Positions 43,501 to 54,606 are shown, numbered from the stretch's first letter. The stretch: 64,000 bases of DNA from Eutreptiella sp. 'Long Island Sound 2002' (GCA_964036045.1 OZ038381.1:119718843-119782842); one strand, 5' to 3'. Translations and numbers: made by a program. The notes: generated from the letters alone by a model not told the origin.

Positions 43501-46455
43501 TCAGGTGCGGCGTTGGCCCTCGGCCAGGATCCGGCTCCAGAACGCCACGGGTACATGTGACCCGTCGTCTCGGATCTGCTCGAGGACTGCCCCCACAGCA
43601 TAGTCCGAGACGTCCGTCCGTAGCACGAATCCCTTGTCCGGGTCCACCAGGAACAGCCCCAGTTGCCCCAGGAGTCGCTCCTTCAGGCGGCTGAACGCAT
43701 CTTCGGCCTCAGGGGTCCAAGCAAGCTTCTTCTTGCTCCCCTTCCGGCCATCGAACTTGCCCACTTGCAGCATCTTGTGCAGCGGCCCCGACAGTTCTGC
43801 ATACATCCGGACATAGCCCGAATAGTAGTTGCAGAACCCCATGAAGGACCGGAGTTCGCTGATGGTCTGGGGCTTCTCCCAGTGGTGCAGCGACGCCAGC
43901 TTCCCAGGCATGGGACGGCGTTGCCCGTGACCAACCACGTGACCCGCGAACTCCACTTCCTTCACGAAGAGTGAGGCTTTGGTGGGCTTGCACACCATGG
44001 TGTGCTTATCCAACTCGCTGAGCACTCGGCGCAGATCCTTCTCATGCGCGTCGATGAGCTCATCCTCAGTCATGTTCTCCGTGCCGGACCCGATGATGAT
44101 GTCATCCACGAAGGGGTCGGCACAGTCCCGGACAGGACCGAGTAGGTCCTCCATCATGCGCTGGAAAGCGGCGTTGCCATTCTTGGCGCCCATAGGCACC
44201 ACTTTCCACTGCATCGGCCCCAGCGGCGTCGACATCGCTGTGCAGGGCCTGGAGTCCGGGTGTAGCGGCATCTGGGAATAGCCGTGTTTCAGGTCTAACA
44301 CCGTGAAAATCCGCTTTTTCTGTTGCTTTTGGAGGATGGAGTCGATCAGGGGAAGCGAGTACGAGTCGTGCTCGGTCTGCTCGTTCAAACCTCTGTAATC
44401 GACCACCAACCTCCACTCACCTTTCTCCTTCTTGGGCACGATGAAGGCTGGGCTGGCCCACTCACTGTCGGAGGGTTCGATCCATCCCCGCTCAATGAAC
44501 TCGGCCAACAGCTTCTTCATGGCCTCGGCCCGATCGCCCTGAAGTTGGTACTCCCGATGACGATAGATCTTCGGGTTCGGCTTCAGCTTGATCTTCGCTG
44601 TACCAAACCTCCCACGATCCGGAGGGTTCTTGTTGGCGACGCCACTGAATAGCCGCGGATAGGCTTTGATCAGCCTCTCCTTCAGCTCGGCGACCTTCGG
44701 GTTCTCCCGGGCCTCTTCAGCCGCTTGCTTCAGTATAGATACAACCGACCGCACTGCGGTATAGGCCTCTTCTGGGTCTGATTCCGACTTCTCCTCGTCC
44801 GATATGCCGTCTTCATCGTCGTGGGGAGCTCTTCCCACCGATAATCTTTGGAAATTTGCGGCATCGGGCTGGTGACTGTCGCCATCGGCACCCATTCTTG
44901 GAAAATCCCATGTCGGTGGGTCCGACCCAACCGGACCATCGTACTGGTCCGCGATGTGATCCATGACCCTCGCCACGAACTCGTCTTTCTCGTACTTGCC
45001 GCTGACCAACATCTTGTCATCCCACCAATGCGGAGATGTGACCATGGCCCGCCTCTTCTTGGCTGCCACACGGTCGTGCATCCCCATCCGCATGTAGTTG
45101 ACGACGTCGTCGATCTCGGCGTGGGACAGGACGTCAATGCCATCAATAGGCTGATCCGTCCCCTCCTTGGGCTCAAACATGACCTTCATGGGCACCACCT
45201 CCACCCTACGGATGAATGCTTCATCACCCGTGGGCTGGGCTTGCGCCCCATTCACCAGGAAAGCCTTGGTACCCCACGCTTGACCCGGAGAGGGCATTGA
45301 TACACCCTTGGCGTTGATGAACAACTCTTCCTCTGGCCCGAATGACATCTCGTTCAGGGTGATGGAGTCCAGCGTCGACTTGAGACCCTCCAGCGGACAT
45401 GGGGTGGATCCTATGCCGGTTATGACCAGGATCCCCTTCGCCCTATCCGCGATGATATTCTCCACCGTACGTCTGGTATTGTCCAGGGAGCCATGCCAAT
45501 ACATGGGTCCCCACTCCTTCAAACCCCAATGCCGGTGCCAGGCTGAGTCTCCTCGATGCCAGTGCCGCCTACACTTCCTCAGAAGTGGGGCATCCCGGGA
45601 AGCAAAGACGTCCGTCTCGGGCGCTTCGGCTCCCAGCGTCTGGATCATCCTGGCGTACACTTGCGGCGCCATATCATACTCCGTGAGTTGAACTCCACGG
45701 TCTCCTCTGGACTTGGCACCCACAGCTTGCACCGCTTGGACAATCCGATCCTCTTCCTCATCATTCCATTGGGATGATCCGCATGCATAGTCCGTGGACA
45801 GCCATGTGAGGCATTCATCATCCTCCCGGACCAGCGTTGCACGATGGGGAAGGGCTCCAATGGCATTTGCCACCATGAAGTCGTACCCCATGATCATATC
45901 CCAATCAGTAATGTCGCCCACATAGAAGTTCCCGGATAGAGTGCTTCTCTTCGCCTGATCAGGGCGGTTCAAGCGCTCATGCTCCCAGAATTCCATACTG
46001 ATAGCGGCCTCATGGGTGCCACCACCCATAATCTCTCCGTTGGCGACCTTCGGGCGGACCGGTCTCCGGCTGGGCTGCAGGAATACTTCCTTGAACAACC
46101 CTCTCCGGACCAGGCTCACCTGGGCACCCGTATCCACCAACACATCCACCAGCTTCTCCTCTCGTCCGCACCGTACTCGCACTTTCAAGTGCAACTGCCG
46201 CTCGTCGCCATGAGGTGTATGGACGACTCTCACGGCATGCAACTCTAGCACGTCCGGGTGCATCAGGACTTCAAGGGTATGGTCACGGATGGTGTAGATC
46301 TTGGGTTGGTCCTGCCCGTCCACGGGGCTCTCTGTGGTCGCTCCTTCCTTCTTGCCATGTCCCGTACCCACATGTACTTCCCTTGGCAGGGTGCTCCAGG
46401 GGTTGGGAGTGGCGAAACTCAGTGGTTTTGGCTCTTCTGGAGCCTTCTTCGGCAC
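43501..46455 (-). CDS. G2 pol, proximal part: protease, DIRS-like module, RT, RNase H start
   Basis: Of the 984 residues, the retropepsin has LVDTGAQVSL at about 107-115. Residues 257-370 hold an unusual module (TEYDMAPQVYARM, TDVFASRDAP, then GILVITGIG) that resembles the segment following RT in DIRS-type elements. RT spans about 625-845: WRLVVDYRGLNEQ, FTVLDLKHGYSQM, and active site FVDDII in place of the common YVDDI. A linker FMGFCNYYSGYVRMY leads to RNase H (LRTDVSDYAVGAVLEQ). The start given is the first GTG after gag; the frame is open back to the gag TAG, so the true product is probably a Gag-Pol fusion. Confidence 0.93.
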   Translation of the reverse strand: MPKKAPEEPKPLSFATPNPWSTLPREVHVGTGHGKKEGATTESPVDGQDQPKIYTIRDHTLEVLMHPDVLELHAVRVVHTPHGDERQLHLKVRVRCGREEKLVDVLVDTGAQVSLVRRGLFKEVFLQPSRRPVRPKVANGEIMGGGTHEAAISMEFWEHERLNRPDQAKRSTLSGNFYVGDITDWDMIMGYDFMVANAIGALPHRATLVREDDECLTWLSTDYACGSSQWNDEEEDRIVQAVQAVGAKSRGDRGVQLTEYDMAPQVYARMIQTLGAEAPETDVFASRDAPLLRKCRRHWHRGDSAWHRHWGLKEWGPMYWHGSLDNTRRTVENIIADRAKGILVITGIGSTPCPLEGLKSTLDSITLNEMSFGPEEELFINAKGVSMPSPGQAWGTKAFLVNGAQAQPTGDEAFIRRVEVVPMKVMFEPKEGTDQPIDGIDVLSHAEIDDVVNYMRMGMHDRVAAKKRRAMVTSPHWWDDKMLVSGKYEKDEFVARVMDHIADQYDGPVGSDPPTWDFPRMGADGDSHQPDAANFQRLSVGRAPHDDEDGISDEEKSESDPEEAYTAVRSVVSILKQAAEEARENPKVAELKERLIKAYPRLFSGVANKNPPDRGRFGTAKIKLKPNPKIYRHREYQLQGDRAEAMKKLLAEFIERGWIEPSDSEWASPAFIVPKKEKGEWRLVVDYRGLNEQTEHDSYSLPLIDSILQKQQKKRIFTVLDLKHGYSQMPLHPDSRPCTAMSTPLGPMQWKVVPMGAKNGNAAFQRMMEDLLGPVRDCADPFVDDIIIGSGTENMTEDELIDAHEKDLRRVLSELDKHTMVCKPTKASLFVKEVEFAGHVVGHGQRRPMPGKLASLHHWEKPQTISELRSFMGFCNYYSGYVRMYAELSGPLHKMLQVGKFDGRKGSKKKLAWTPEAEDAFSRLKERLLGQLGLFLVDPDKGFVLRTDVSDYAVGAVLEQIRDDGSHVPVAFWSRILAEGQRRT

Positions 46456-46536
46456 CCGATGTGCCTTCGCTTTCTCTGGGATTCCACTGATTTTCGGAGG
46501 AGAGACCTCCGAGGTCCCACTCGCGTGGGGGCTCCT

Positions 46537-49179
46537 CTAGACTTGGCCTCCCGCAGCCCCTTCCGGCTGCGATTCGCCAGGACTTTGTCCACCACGTTGC
46601 TGGGCTTTGAGTTCCTCCAACGTCCTCAGCATGTCCTCAGCAACCTCCTCGATCGACCTCACTCGTCGGTCTTGGTCAGGTCCACCACCATAGCCTCTTC
46701 CTCCGCCTTTTCCTTGGCCTTTGCCTTGGCCTTTTCCCCTGTCTCCGCCCTTCGCCTTCCAGTCGGAAATCCGCTGCTGCTTGGGCTTCTTCTCGGGGTG
46801 AGCGGCAAAGTAGGCCTTCTTGTCCGCCTCATACACCTTGCACTGACGGTGGTCGTGTGCATGGTTGTTTCCCTTGCCATAACAGACCCAGCACCCGTCG
46901 TGCTGAGATCTGTACTCTCGGAACGAGAGCGGTGGGTACCCGATCCTGCTTGGCGCTCTGCTCTTTTTGGGTCCCACCTGGCTCCATCTGGACCGATCCT
47001 GCCCGAGATTCCTCACGTTCTGCGCCACAAACGCGAAGAAATGGGCCTCCTCATGATCCTCCCGGGACCCGGTCCAGTGGTCTTGGCCACTTCCACTACC
47101 ATCCTCCGCGGAGTTGGCCGTGTCCTCCTGGATCTCCCGATGATGGCGGTCTTCTCGGTGGCCTCGTTGTCCATGACCATGTCGATCCCGCACGTGGGCC
47201 TCGTTCTTCGCATTGAGCTTCAACTCCACCGTGATGTACTTCACGATCTCGTCAAGGCTCATGCAGGCGAAGATGACTTGCATCCTCAGCAGCTCCCCGC
47301 GCCTCCACTCCACGTTGTTGAGGCGCAGCAACCTTTGCCCCATGGAGTCTCCAAACACCTCCACGTACACGGCGTTCTTCAGTCCCAACATCCGGTTGGG
47401 TTCGCCCAGGTTCCTCCTGAAGAACTCCATGATACCCGCATGGGTATCCTCCGCCGCCATAATCCTCACCGCCACCCGCTTCTTCGCACGCTTCTTCTCC
47501 TCGTCCTCCACTCGTCTCTTCCAGTTGCCGGGGAGGACGTCCTTCAGCAAGTGGCGGATCTCACTGGCCTCGTTCCAGTCTTCCACCAGCTTGAGGCATC
47601 TGCGATACTTCCGCAAATACCGGTTCCACTCCCGGACCCGCAACTCACCGCGGTCCAGCGGCAATGGAATGGACGACAGGTCCTCCAGCTTCTGATTCGG
47701 AGCGTCCACCCGCTCCTCATCCTCCAACCACTGGAGGCAGGCCTGCTCCGTACGGATCAGTCCTTCCCGGATCTGATCCTGCAGCTCCTCCTTCAGGTCC
47801 TGCGCCAGCCGGTGTGGGAATGTCCGGCATACCCACTTGTCCCGCGGCGCTCCCCGCATCTCGCCGACGACCTCCTCGGCGAAGTCCTCCCAGTCCAGGA
47901 TGAAGTCATCCAGGTTGGACGGGTTCCCGTCGTAATAGGGGATTTTGATTCCCCTGAGGTCGTCAATCCTGATGGCGTCTCCGATGTCTCCAGCCACCAC
48001 TCCACCGAGACGGATACCACCTGTGGCCGGGGGGTGTGAGTACACTCCCCGTACATCCCTCTCTCCCATGGAGTGCGGTCCAGTTGGGCCTAAACCCATG
48101 GGGTTTGGAATGCGGGAAGGACTTGCTCCATCGGCCGTCCATATCCCCGTATTGGGGTCCTTCGCCCACAGGTTTCCGCTTGGATGGCCTCGACCATGTC
48201 TGTCGGCGCTTCCCATGGTTCGCACCTGCATGGTCTGGTTCTGGATCTCGATCTTCTCTTCCGCATAGACTACCATATTCGTCGTGATCGGTACATCCTG
48301 GGCGGCATGGGACATCTGTACCGTCAGGCTCCTCGGGTCCGTGGTTACCTGCCCTTCCCGCATGGACCCAGCCGGTGCCGTGTGTTCCCCGAGCATTGTG
48401 GATTCGCTGAACATGGGAACAAACGGCAGCGCACCCGGGTCAACATGCGGAGGCGCGTAGGGTGCCTCTGCAGGGCCGCGCATGGGTTTATCCATGGCGC
48501 TCCTGAGGGTCTTAACCCGCTCCACCAGCTCTGCCGCGGCCGGCTTTGCCGGGAGCTCCGGACCCGAGGCGAGGGGCTGTAGCTCCTCCAGCCTTTTCAG
48601 ACGTCCCGACATGTCCTCCACCAGGTGGAGGAGGCTGTCCACCACTCGCTGCTGCTTCTCCAGGGCCAGCTCCAGATTCTTCCGGTACCGGTCCCGTTCC
48701 GCTTGCAGCTCCTCCATGTCTTTCTCCGCGGCCGACTGGTCGTCCAGGATCCCCCCGACGTCGTCCTCTAGACCGTCCTTGGCGTTGTCCAGGCGGTCAA
48801 GGCGATGCACGATGGCGTCCATCCCCATCTTCGGGTACTTGCCCATGAGGAAGGACACGTGCTCGCAGTGGCACGCAGCGTGCTTTCCGCCGGATTCAGC
48901 GCATCCCGCGGTTCCCAGCACCTCAGACTCATCACCCATAGGCGTATCGCCTATGGCGTCCGTCTCTGGTCCCGTGTGCCGGGGCACAGGTGCCGTCCGG
49001 GCCCTGGCTGGCCTCTCCAAGCCCTCGGCATCGTGCTTCAGGGCGGGCTCGGGGGCCGTATGCGCCCTGGCAATCGGCGCGGACAGCTCTGACTCCGAAG
49101 GTTGCTCGTAGGCTGTCTGATAGCCCTCGGAGTGCCCCCCGGATTCCCACAGCCTGACCGGGCTGGGGTCCGTGTCCAT
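46537..49179 (-). CDS. G2 gag, 880 residues
   Basis: It starts with ATG at 49179 (MDTDPSPVRLWES). Residues 1-100 are acidic and disordered; about 125-205 form a long coiled coil (AEKDMEELQAERDRYRKN). The central part, about residues 405-610, is a retrotransposon capsid domain (YYDGNPSNLDDFILDWEDF). Near 770 a zinc knuckle reads CWVCYGKGNNHAHDHRQC, a CCHC variant. The tail is Gly/Lys/Gln-rich. It ends at a TAG (46539-46537) that is in frame with pol, with 81 bases to the pol start given here. Gag packages the RNA into a virus-like particle. Confidence 0.92.
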   Translation of the reverse strand: MDTDPSPVRLWESGGHSEGYQTAYEQPSESELSAPIARAHTAPEPALKHDAEGLERPARARTAPVPRHTGPETDAIGDTPMGDESEVLGTAGCAESGGKHAACHCEHVSFLMGKYPKMGMDAIVHRLDRLDNAKDGLEDDVGGILDDQSAAEKDMEELQAERDRYRKNLELALEKQQRVVDSLLHLVEDMSGRLKRLEELQPLASGPELPAKPAAAELVERVKTLRSAMDKPMRGPAEAPYAPPHVDPGALPFVPMFSESTMLGEHTAPAGSMREGQVTTDPRSLTVQMSHAAQDVPITTNMVVYAEEKIEIQNQTMQVRTMGSADRHGRGHPSGNLWAKDPNTGIWTADGASPSRIPNPMGLGPTGPHSMGERDVRGVYSHPPATGGIRLGGVVAGDIGDAIRIDDLRGIKIPYYDGNPSNLDDFILDWEDFAEEVVGEMRGAPRDKWVCRTFPHRLAQDLKEELQDQIREGLIRTEQACLQWLEDEERVDAPNQKLEDLSSIPLPLDRGELRVREWNRYLRKYRRCLKLVEDWNEASEIRHLLKDVLPGNWKRRVEDEEKKRAKKRVAVRIMAAEDTHAGIMEFFRRNLGEPNRMLGLKNAVYVEVFGDSMGQRLLRLNNVEWRRGELLRMQVIFACMSLDEIVKYITVELKLNAKNEAHVRDRHGHGQRGHREDRHHREIQEDTANSAEDGSGSGQDHWTGSREDHEEAHFFAFVAQNVRNLGQDRSRWSQVGPKKSRAPSRIGYPPLSFREYRSQHDGCWVCYGKGNNHAHDHRQCKVYEADKKAYFAAHPEKKPKQQRISDWKAKGGDRGKGQGKGQGKGGGRGYGGGPDQDRRVRSIEEVAEDMLRTLEELKAQQRGGQSPGESQPEGAAGGQV

Positions 49180-49568
49180 AGCCCCGGCGTCCCTTGTCGC
49201 GGACTTTGGTGACCCGCACTTCCGGTAGCGCCGGGCCCGTCCTCCACTGCTGCCTGAATGGCAGGCCTCATCAGAGTCCTCCGCGGCGGAGCGGAGGTTG
49301 CATGCCTTTCAGCAGCGACGCTCACAAATGGAGACCAGGTCCTCCATGTCACGTCCTCCTCTTCCCGAATGTCGTTCTTCTCTTCGGGCTTCAACTTCCG
49401 GAGTTCGCCATGCTCTTGAACGTCTCGGTCCTTCTATGGCTCCAATCTCCGGCGTGGTCTCCACCGAGTCCACAATACGTACCCGAGGCGTACTTGGGCA
49501 GGGCTCATAAGGGCCCAAGTCCCCGGGTCGGCGGTAGGTAGGGGCTGCAGGTATGCCTCTGCTACCAT
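49180..49568 (-). promoter_or_regulatory. G2 leader with primer-binding site
   Basis: TGGTAGCAGAGGCATAC (minus, 49567-49551) follows the 5' LTR after one A. Its first 12 bases are complementary to an initiator-Met tRNA ending CTCTGCTACCA. The remaining leader contains overlapping short ORFs (49653-49309 and 49394-49038) that I cannot call as genes. Confidence 0.75.
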
Positions 49569-51934
49569 AAAGAAGGTCCCTACCAGGACCGGCCCCCGCT
49601 GTGCCCCTTCCGCCTGTTACCCCTGCTGATTTACTCCGGATCAACGATTGCATTTCTCTAGATCCTCAAAGTCCAAGGTCCAAAATCCAAAAATATAGAA
49701 AATGTAATCCTCCTTCAACCCTGAACAGCAACCAGATCCCACAAATACAGCAATAGCCCAATTCACAATCCAAATCAGGCTGCGGGCTTCCGTTCAGCTC
49801 ACCGGTCGTCTCACGGTGGCGGGCATGTACAAGAATTGCACCAAGGAAGAAAGCCCTGAAATTGGCATATGAACACAAATAAAGCAAAGTTGGGGAAAGA
49901 GGTAAACATACACATTCACAGCCATAAACCCCTCATTCCCTGGACTCAAGACCTTCCCTTGACTCACCAACATATTGCCCTGAACCAGGTCAAATGAGAT
50001 GTCTAAATGCCATGTGTCACAAGTCACTACATAAACCCCAAAAATGTGTTCACTCACAAGCCTATATATCCTAGCCCAAATGGGGAGGTGGTGTGTCGTG
50101 GCCCAGAGTGGTACTCAGGACCATGCCCTACCCTGACATAACCTTGGTTGGACTTGGGGTTGAATGGGCTTGGAGATATGCCCCATGGGTTTGAACTCAT
50201 AACATGCCAAAAAACTGCCAATTCACACCATATTGGCCATATATCAAATATATGCTCAAAATTGAAGTTACCACTTATCTGAAGGCTCAGAGCATGCATG
50301 GAATCGAAGTCTAGTATTCATGGAGGATAGAGACCAAAAGCTAATGCCCATGTACATCACCAAATTACTCTCGAAACCCCTTCGGATATGGGCGCCACGC
50401 ACTGCCCAAGTCAGCCCATGATCTTGAGACCAATTCCTCTGATCCTTCGTGCGCCAAGCCAAATGGAGTACGCAATCCGGCATATGGTGGTGTTCAACTC
50501 CAAAGCATATGCCAACATATGAACAACATACGCATGTTCGACTCTCCATGGGCTTCTTGCTGTTTGCCGACCAGGTAAGTACACAAAACTCAAAAATGAG
50601 CAAAAATTGAGGTCAAAAACATGAAAATATGACCAAATACAAGGTTGTCATGATGGTATATCTCTATGCTCACCCATGATATCCGCTCATGATTCAATAC
50701 ACAAATGATTGAAACCATTTGCGACCAATTCCCCCACTTGGATCCCCAATTGGGTGCATGGAGAGACATTCGCCACTCATATCTACATGCCCCATGAAAA
50801 TGGGAGTGCACCCATGGATCTCTTTGTTAAACGTACCATGAGCAATACATACGCGGTAGACTTGGTCTAGCGCTTTGAATTCCACAATTGAGACATGGGC
50901 AAAACCCTTGTCACTTATGGCTCCCCATCTCTTCGGCCACACGAAGATATATAACATGGGGGTGAGCATATCAAGACATATACCATGCATATAACACATA
51001 CCCTCAAAATGCGGCTCCCACCATGATATGCCATGTCCCTCCATGGTCATAACTTCACGTTAAAAATGCGTAGGAACCCAATGAAAGACGCTATGCAACC
51101 CCAAAACTCATGCGGTACACTCGAAAGTCGCATTAGAATATTCGGTTGCACGGTCCAAGGGTTATATATCACTTTATACCCCCTGCACCATTATCCCTTG
51201 CTACACCAAGCATGTGTACACACCAAAGGCGTTTGATGCTCCCTCAATTAACTTGAGACCAATGCGCTTGCAACGCAACCTTTATTATTCTCTTTCCTCA
51301 CACTCGCGCGTAGATATGGCCCTTCAAAGTGGTCCCACGATTCACTTTTGTTTCCTTAATATCTCCAAGTCAAATGGGTGGCAAGTATAAGGGAAACCTG
51401 ATTCGGGCATAGGGAAAAGAGTATGACCACTCGAAGAAGTCCAAATCAAGTGCGGCGATGTCCAAGTCGGAAATCCGATTTCGACATCGCGAAAAATTCA
51501 GATTAAAATTTCGAGTGCTTATTTAGAAAATTGCGGAAGCAACGAACCAATTGCTGATGAAATCTGACCCTTCAACGTAGTATCCGCCAAAATATCTGGA
51601 AATAACAGTTAACCAATCGGTTAACGCAAAATCGCGAGCCAACTGACGGTCGCCGATACATTGACCATCAGAACGAAAGGCTGAAAAATTACGGAAAGAT
51701 CATGATAATAAAACCCTGTTGATTCCTGATATTCTGATATATAAATCTCAGCTGGCGGCGACTCGGTACTGAATATGGCCGCTCGTAGCCGGAATGGCCA
51801 AACCTATCACACTATCACATCGGGTTAGTTCAGGTGGATGGGAGAGTATGATATCAGCCAATGGCGGCTTGCCGGCACATAGATACACACCCCAAGTGAC
51901 CCCAAGATGGCCACGGGGGTCCGAAACGGCTTCA
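49569..51934 (-). repeat. G2 5' LTR, 2.37 kb
   Basis: Partner of 38741-41108. On plus it begins AAAGAAGGTCCC (T to A at the third base compared with the other copy) and ends CGGCTTCA at 51934, followed by the GAATT duplication. Confidence 0.9.
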
Positions 51935-51939
51935 GAATT

Positions 51940-53471
51940 CCATGCGAGCTGAGCTGGATCAGTGGAGACTGACAGCCGTAAGGGCTATGGTTAATGTGGA
52001 GCGGTATGAAACCAGTGACTTTGGCGGTTACCCTTCGGGTGATGAACCGCCATCTCTAACCTCTGCTTCACCCTCTGAGGACGATGATCCTGAGGACCCC
52101 AAGGACCCGAGCGACAAGAAGAAGAAGAAGAAGAGGAAGAGCAGGCGCCACAAGACAGGCTGATCCAAACAGGCCAAGGCGATTGCTACCTCAAGAATTG
52201 TGTTGAATTTGCCTGAGTGCACTGGGAAGGACCTCAGCGAGTTCGCGGTAAGTTTTGGTCGGTTTCTAAGGATGACCGACGAGACCCACGCGAGTGGTCG
52301 CGTGAAGTGCGACCTGCTCTTGCGCTGTTGCAAGACCAAGTACCTGGAGAAGCAGGTGAAGCAGATCGTGACGAAGACCACTACCTTTGCCGACGTGTTG
52401 GTTGCCTTTGAGAGGCAGTACCCCTCATATGAGACCGACCTCTCCATCCAGACCGAGATCCAGAACCTGGCTATGTTGGCCAACAACCCCAAGGCTGCCC
52501 GCATATCGGAGCTATCCGCTGACTTGCACCATTGGGTAGGGCAACTGACGCCCGGTTCCTACGGGAGCGACGAGTTGCTTCTCTGGTTGGTGGCCAAGAT
52601 CCCACGAGACGTGCGGGATGAGGGTAGGGCTACGGCAGAGCGCAAGGCAAGAGCCCTGACCTACGAGGACTTGTCCGTACTTCTATGTGAGCTGGCGCTG
52701 GAGAAGGACAGTGACCAGCACCGCAACGCCTACCGCCCCGGAGGAGGCAACTATGGGAACCATGGCTGTGGGTATCAAGGACCTCGACCTGCACAAGGGC
52801 CTACACCTATGAATGCTCGCTACATGAGCAATGTGCAAGACCTCTTCTGGTGTGCCGCCAGAGATGAGCAGGGCGGCCTCAATCATGCCCCAGAGTGCGA
52901 TCAGCATAAGTGATTCGTGGTCCAGGGCAAGTAGCAGGAGACCAACACCGGTTGGAAGGCTAAGATGCCTGACCACTAAAGGTGTACTAACACCTCCGCC
53001 TTCTGTGGCAAGCGCAAGCACTACGACGATGAGTGCTACCACAAGCAGCGCTTGTCTGCCAAGCTGCAGAGCGACGCCCAGAATGGCGGTGGAAGCGCTG
53101 GAGGCAAGAGCACTGGCGGGAAAGGCAAGGGGAAGTCTCAAGGACAAGGCAAAGGCCAGGGCCAAGTGCAAGGCAAAGGTGGAGGACGCGGAGGCCCTGA
53201 CAGGAAGAACCAACACAAGAACAAGGACAAGAACCAGGACAGGTCCGGGAGAAACCCCAACCCTATGCCAGGGGGGACCAATCCTGAGCCCTCTGGAGGG
53301 CAGCAAAACGCGGGGAAGCTCAACAAGAGCAAGGAGCTAAGTGTGTCAATGAGAATGGAGACAAGTGTAACCCCTGTAAACGTTGCTGCTTCATGCGGAT
53401 GGCGCGAAAACTGCGCAAGAAGGGATTTGATGTGACCTGTCCCGCAGATTTCTGACAGGGACGCTCTGGGG
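51940..53471 (+). pseudogene. Element B gag, capsid and zinc-knuckle part
   Basis: After the G2 insertion the gag resumes with a Lys-rich tract (KKKKKKRKSRRHK, about 52115-52150). The capsid segment follows: LPECTGKDLSEFAVSFGRF, TKYLEKQVKQIV, ISELSADLHHWVGQL. Stops lie near 52160, 52911, 52933 and 52978. A zinc knuckle near 53000-53040 reads AFCGKRKHYDDEC, but its first Cys is Ser. A Gly/Lys/Gln-rich tail (53090-53330) and a basic ARKLRKKGFD follow. It cannot make a full Gag. Confidence 0.75.
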
Positions 53472-53472
53472 G

Positions 53473-54606
53473 CTCTATAGACCCGTGTTCTGGGTACGTA
53501 TCCGTCTTGGGGGACGAGAATACCTGGGGGTACTGGATACTGGGGCTACTATATCAATTGTGGCCAAGAAAATCTCACCTCGTGGGGACATGAAGAACAT
53601 CATGCCTACCGCAGCCATTTCCATGGTGAATGGCCACGTGGTGCACAGTTGTGGGGACTGCGTGGTCGACGTGCCGATGGGATCTAGGAGCATTGCCCAC
53701 CGGTTCTATGTGACGGATACCGAAGGGTTCGACTTCGTTTTGGGAACTGACTTCTTTGCCGAGCACTCCCAGATTATATTCCTTATGCTGCAAGCAGCCT
53801 ATGTCTTTCATGTGGACCATGGTGACGGACAAACATCTGTACCACTGGAGCAGTCTGAGCACACGTCAAGCTATCTGAGGTAATGCAAGAAGGAGCCCTT
53901 TGCCATGATGGTTGCCTCCAAAACGCAGGACTATCAGCTCCTTCGGGGTGTCCCAGACCAAGGTCCAAAAGAGTTGGGATACTCCAGGGAAGAGCTGAAC
54001 GAGAAGTTGTTCGCCAGTGACAAGCAGCACATCCTGGACCTCTACTGCAGCAAAGCGCAAAATTGCTGCTACAAATTTTACTGGCCTACCTTCGGGATGG
54101 CCTACCGGAACCCCAGGTTCCGTGAACTGGGGAAGGTGTTGACCAAGGTGGCCTCGGAACGTTCCCGTATGGTCATGTGTTCTCCCGATGGGGGAGCCCA
54201 TGGGGGAAATCAGTACTGGCGTACTCCATTGGAGAAGCTGACATTCACCTCTGTCCAGCTACCCGACGACGCCATCTACGTGCCTCTGGGTTGTAGGGCT
54301 CCTATTAGGAAACGAGGATGGAGGAGCATGCTAAGCGTTGTGGAGGGAGGCCTGGCCCCAGTGTCCTGGGAGGATCTGGACCCTGCTATGGTTCAGGAAA
54401 TTCAACGTGAGAGCAGCGGCTACACCCTGGATGTCCTTAAAGACGGACTCCGGCCTCGAGACGCTGTGGAAACTACTCCTGGGGGAGACGATTATGTCAT
54501 GTCTGATGCTGTTGCCCCCAACTCCCCCTGCCATGTACCTAGTCCTGACATTGTCTCAGAGTGTTGGCTATCCGAGCTACCCAGCTCTATACATACTGGT
54601 GACTAA
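53473..54606 (+). pseudogene. Element B protease and DIRS-like module
   Basis: The retropepsin shows VLDTGATISIVAKK (about 53535) and the second-half motif DFVLGTDFFAEH (about 53730). One TAA at 53881 breaks the frame; it continues with KEPFAMMVASKTQDYQLL. Then comes a module with HILDLYCSKAQN, MAYRNPRFRELGKVLTK and RMVMCSPDG, equivalent in place and pattern to the G2 module at residues 257-370. The frame ends at 54604. No RT follows. Confidence 0.7.

Larger units (their letters stand above)
38741..51934 (-). mobile_element. G2: complete Ty3/gypsy chromovirus, 13.2 kb, TSD GAATT
   Basis: Two 2.37-kb LTRs bound a 8.46-kb interior with gag and pol on the minus strand in the order gag, protease, extra module, RT, RNase H, integrase, chromodomain. 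GAATT flanks both sides (38736-38740 and 51935-51939), a 5-base target duplication. A purine tract adjoins the 3' LTR and a tRNA-Met-type primer site adjoins the 5' LTR. It splits element B's gag. Only two stops interrupt a single gag-pol frame, so this is the youngest large autonomous-type element in the window. Confidence 0.93.

Noticed and set aside
46258-48039. 593-codon plus-strand ORF across G2
   Set aside because: It is the antisense of G2 gag, which has a zinc knuckle, coiled coil and correct place after the primer site.
38741-51934. GAATT flanks as chance
   Set aside because: The rejected idea is coincidence: removal of G2 plus one GAATT rejoins the two halves of element B gag, and the LTR termini, purine tract and primer site all agree.
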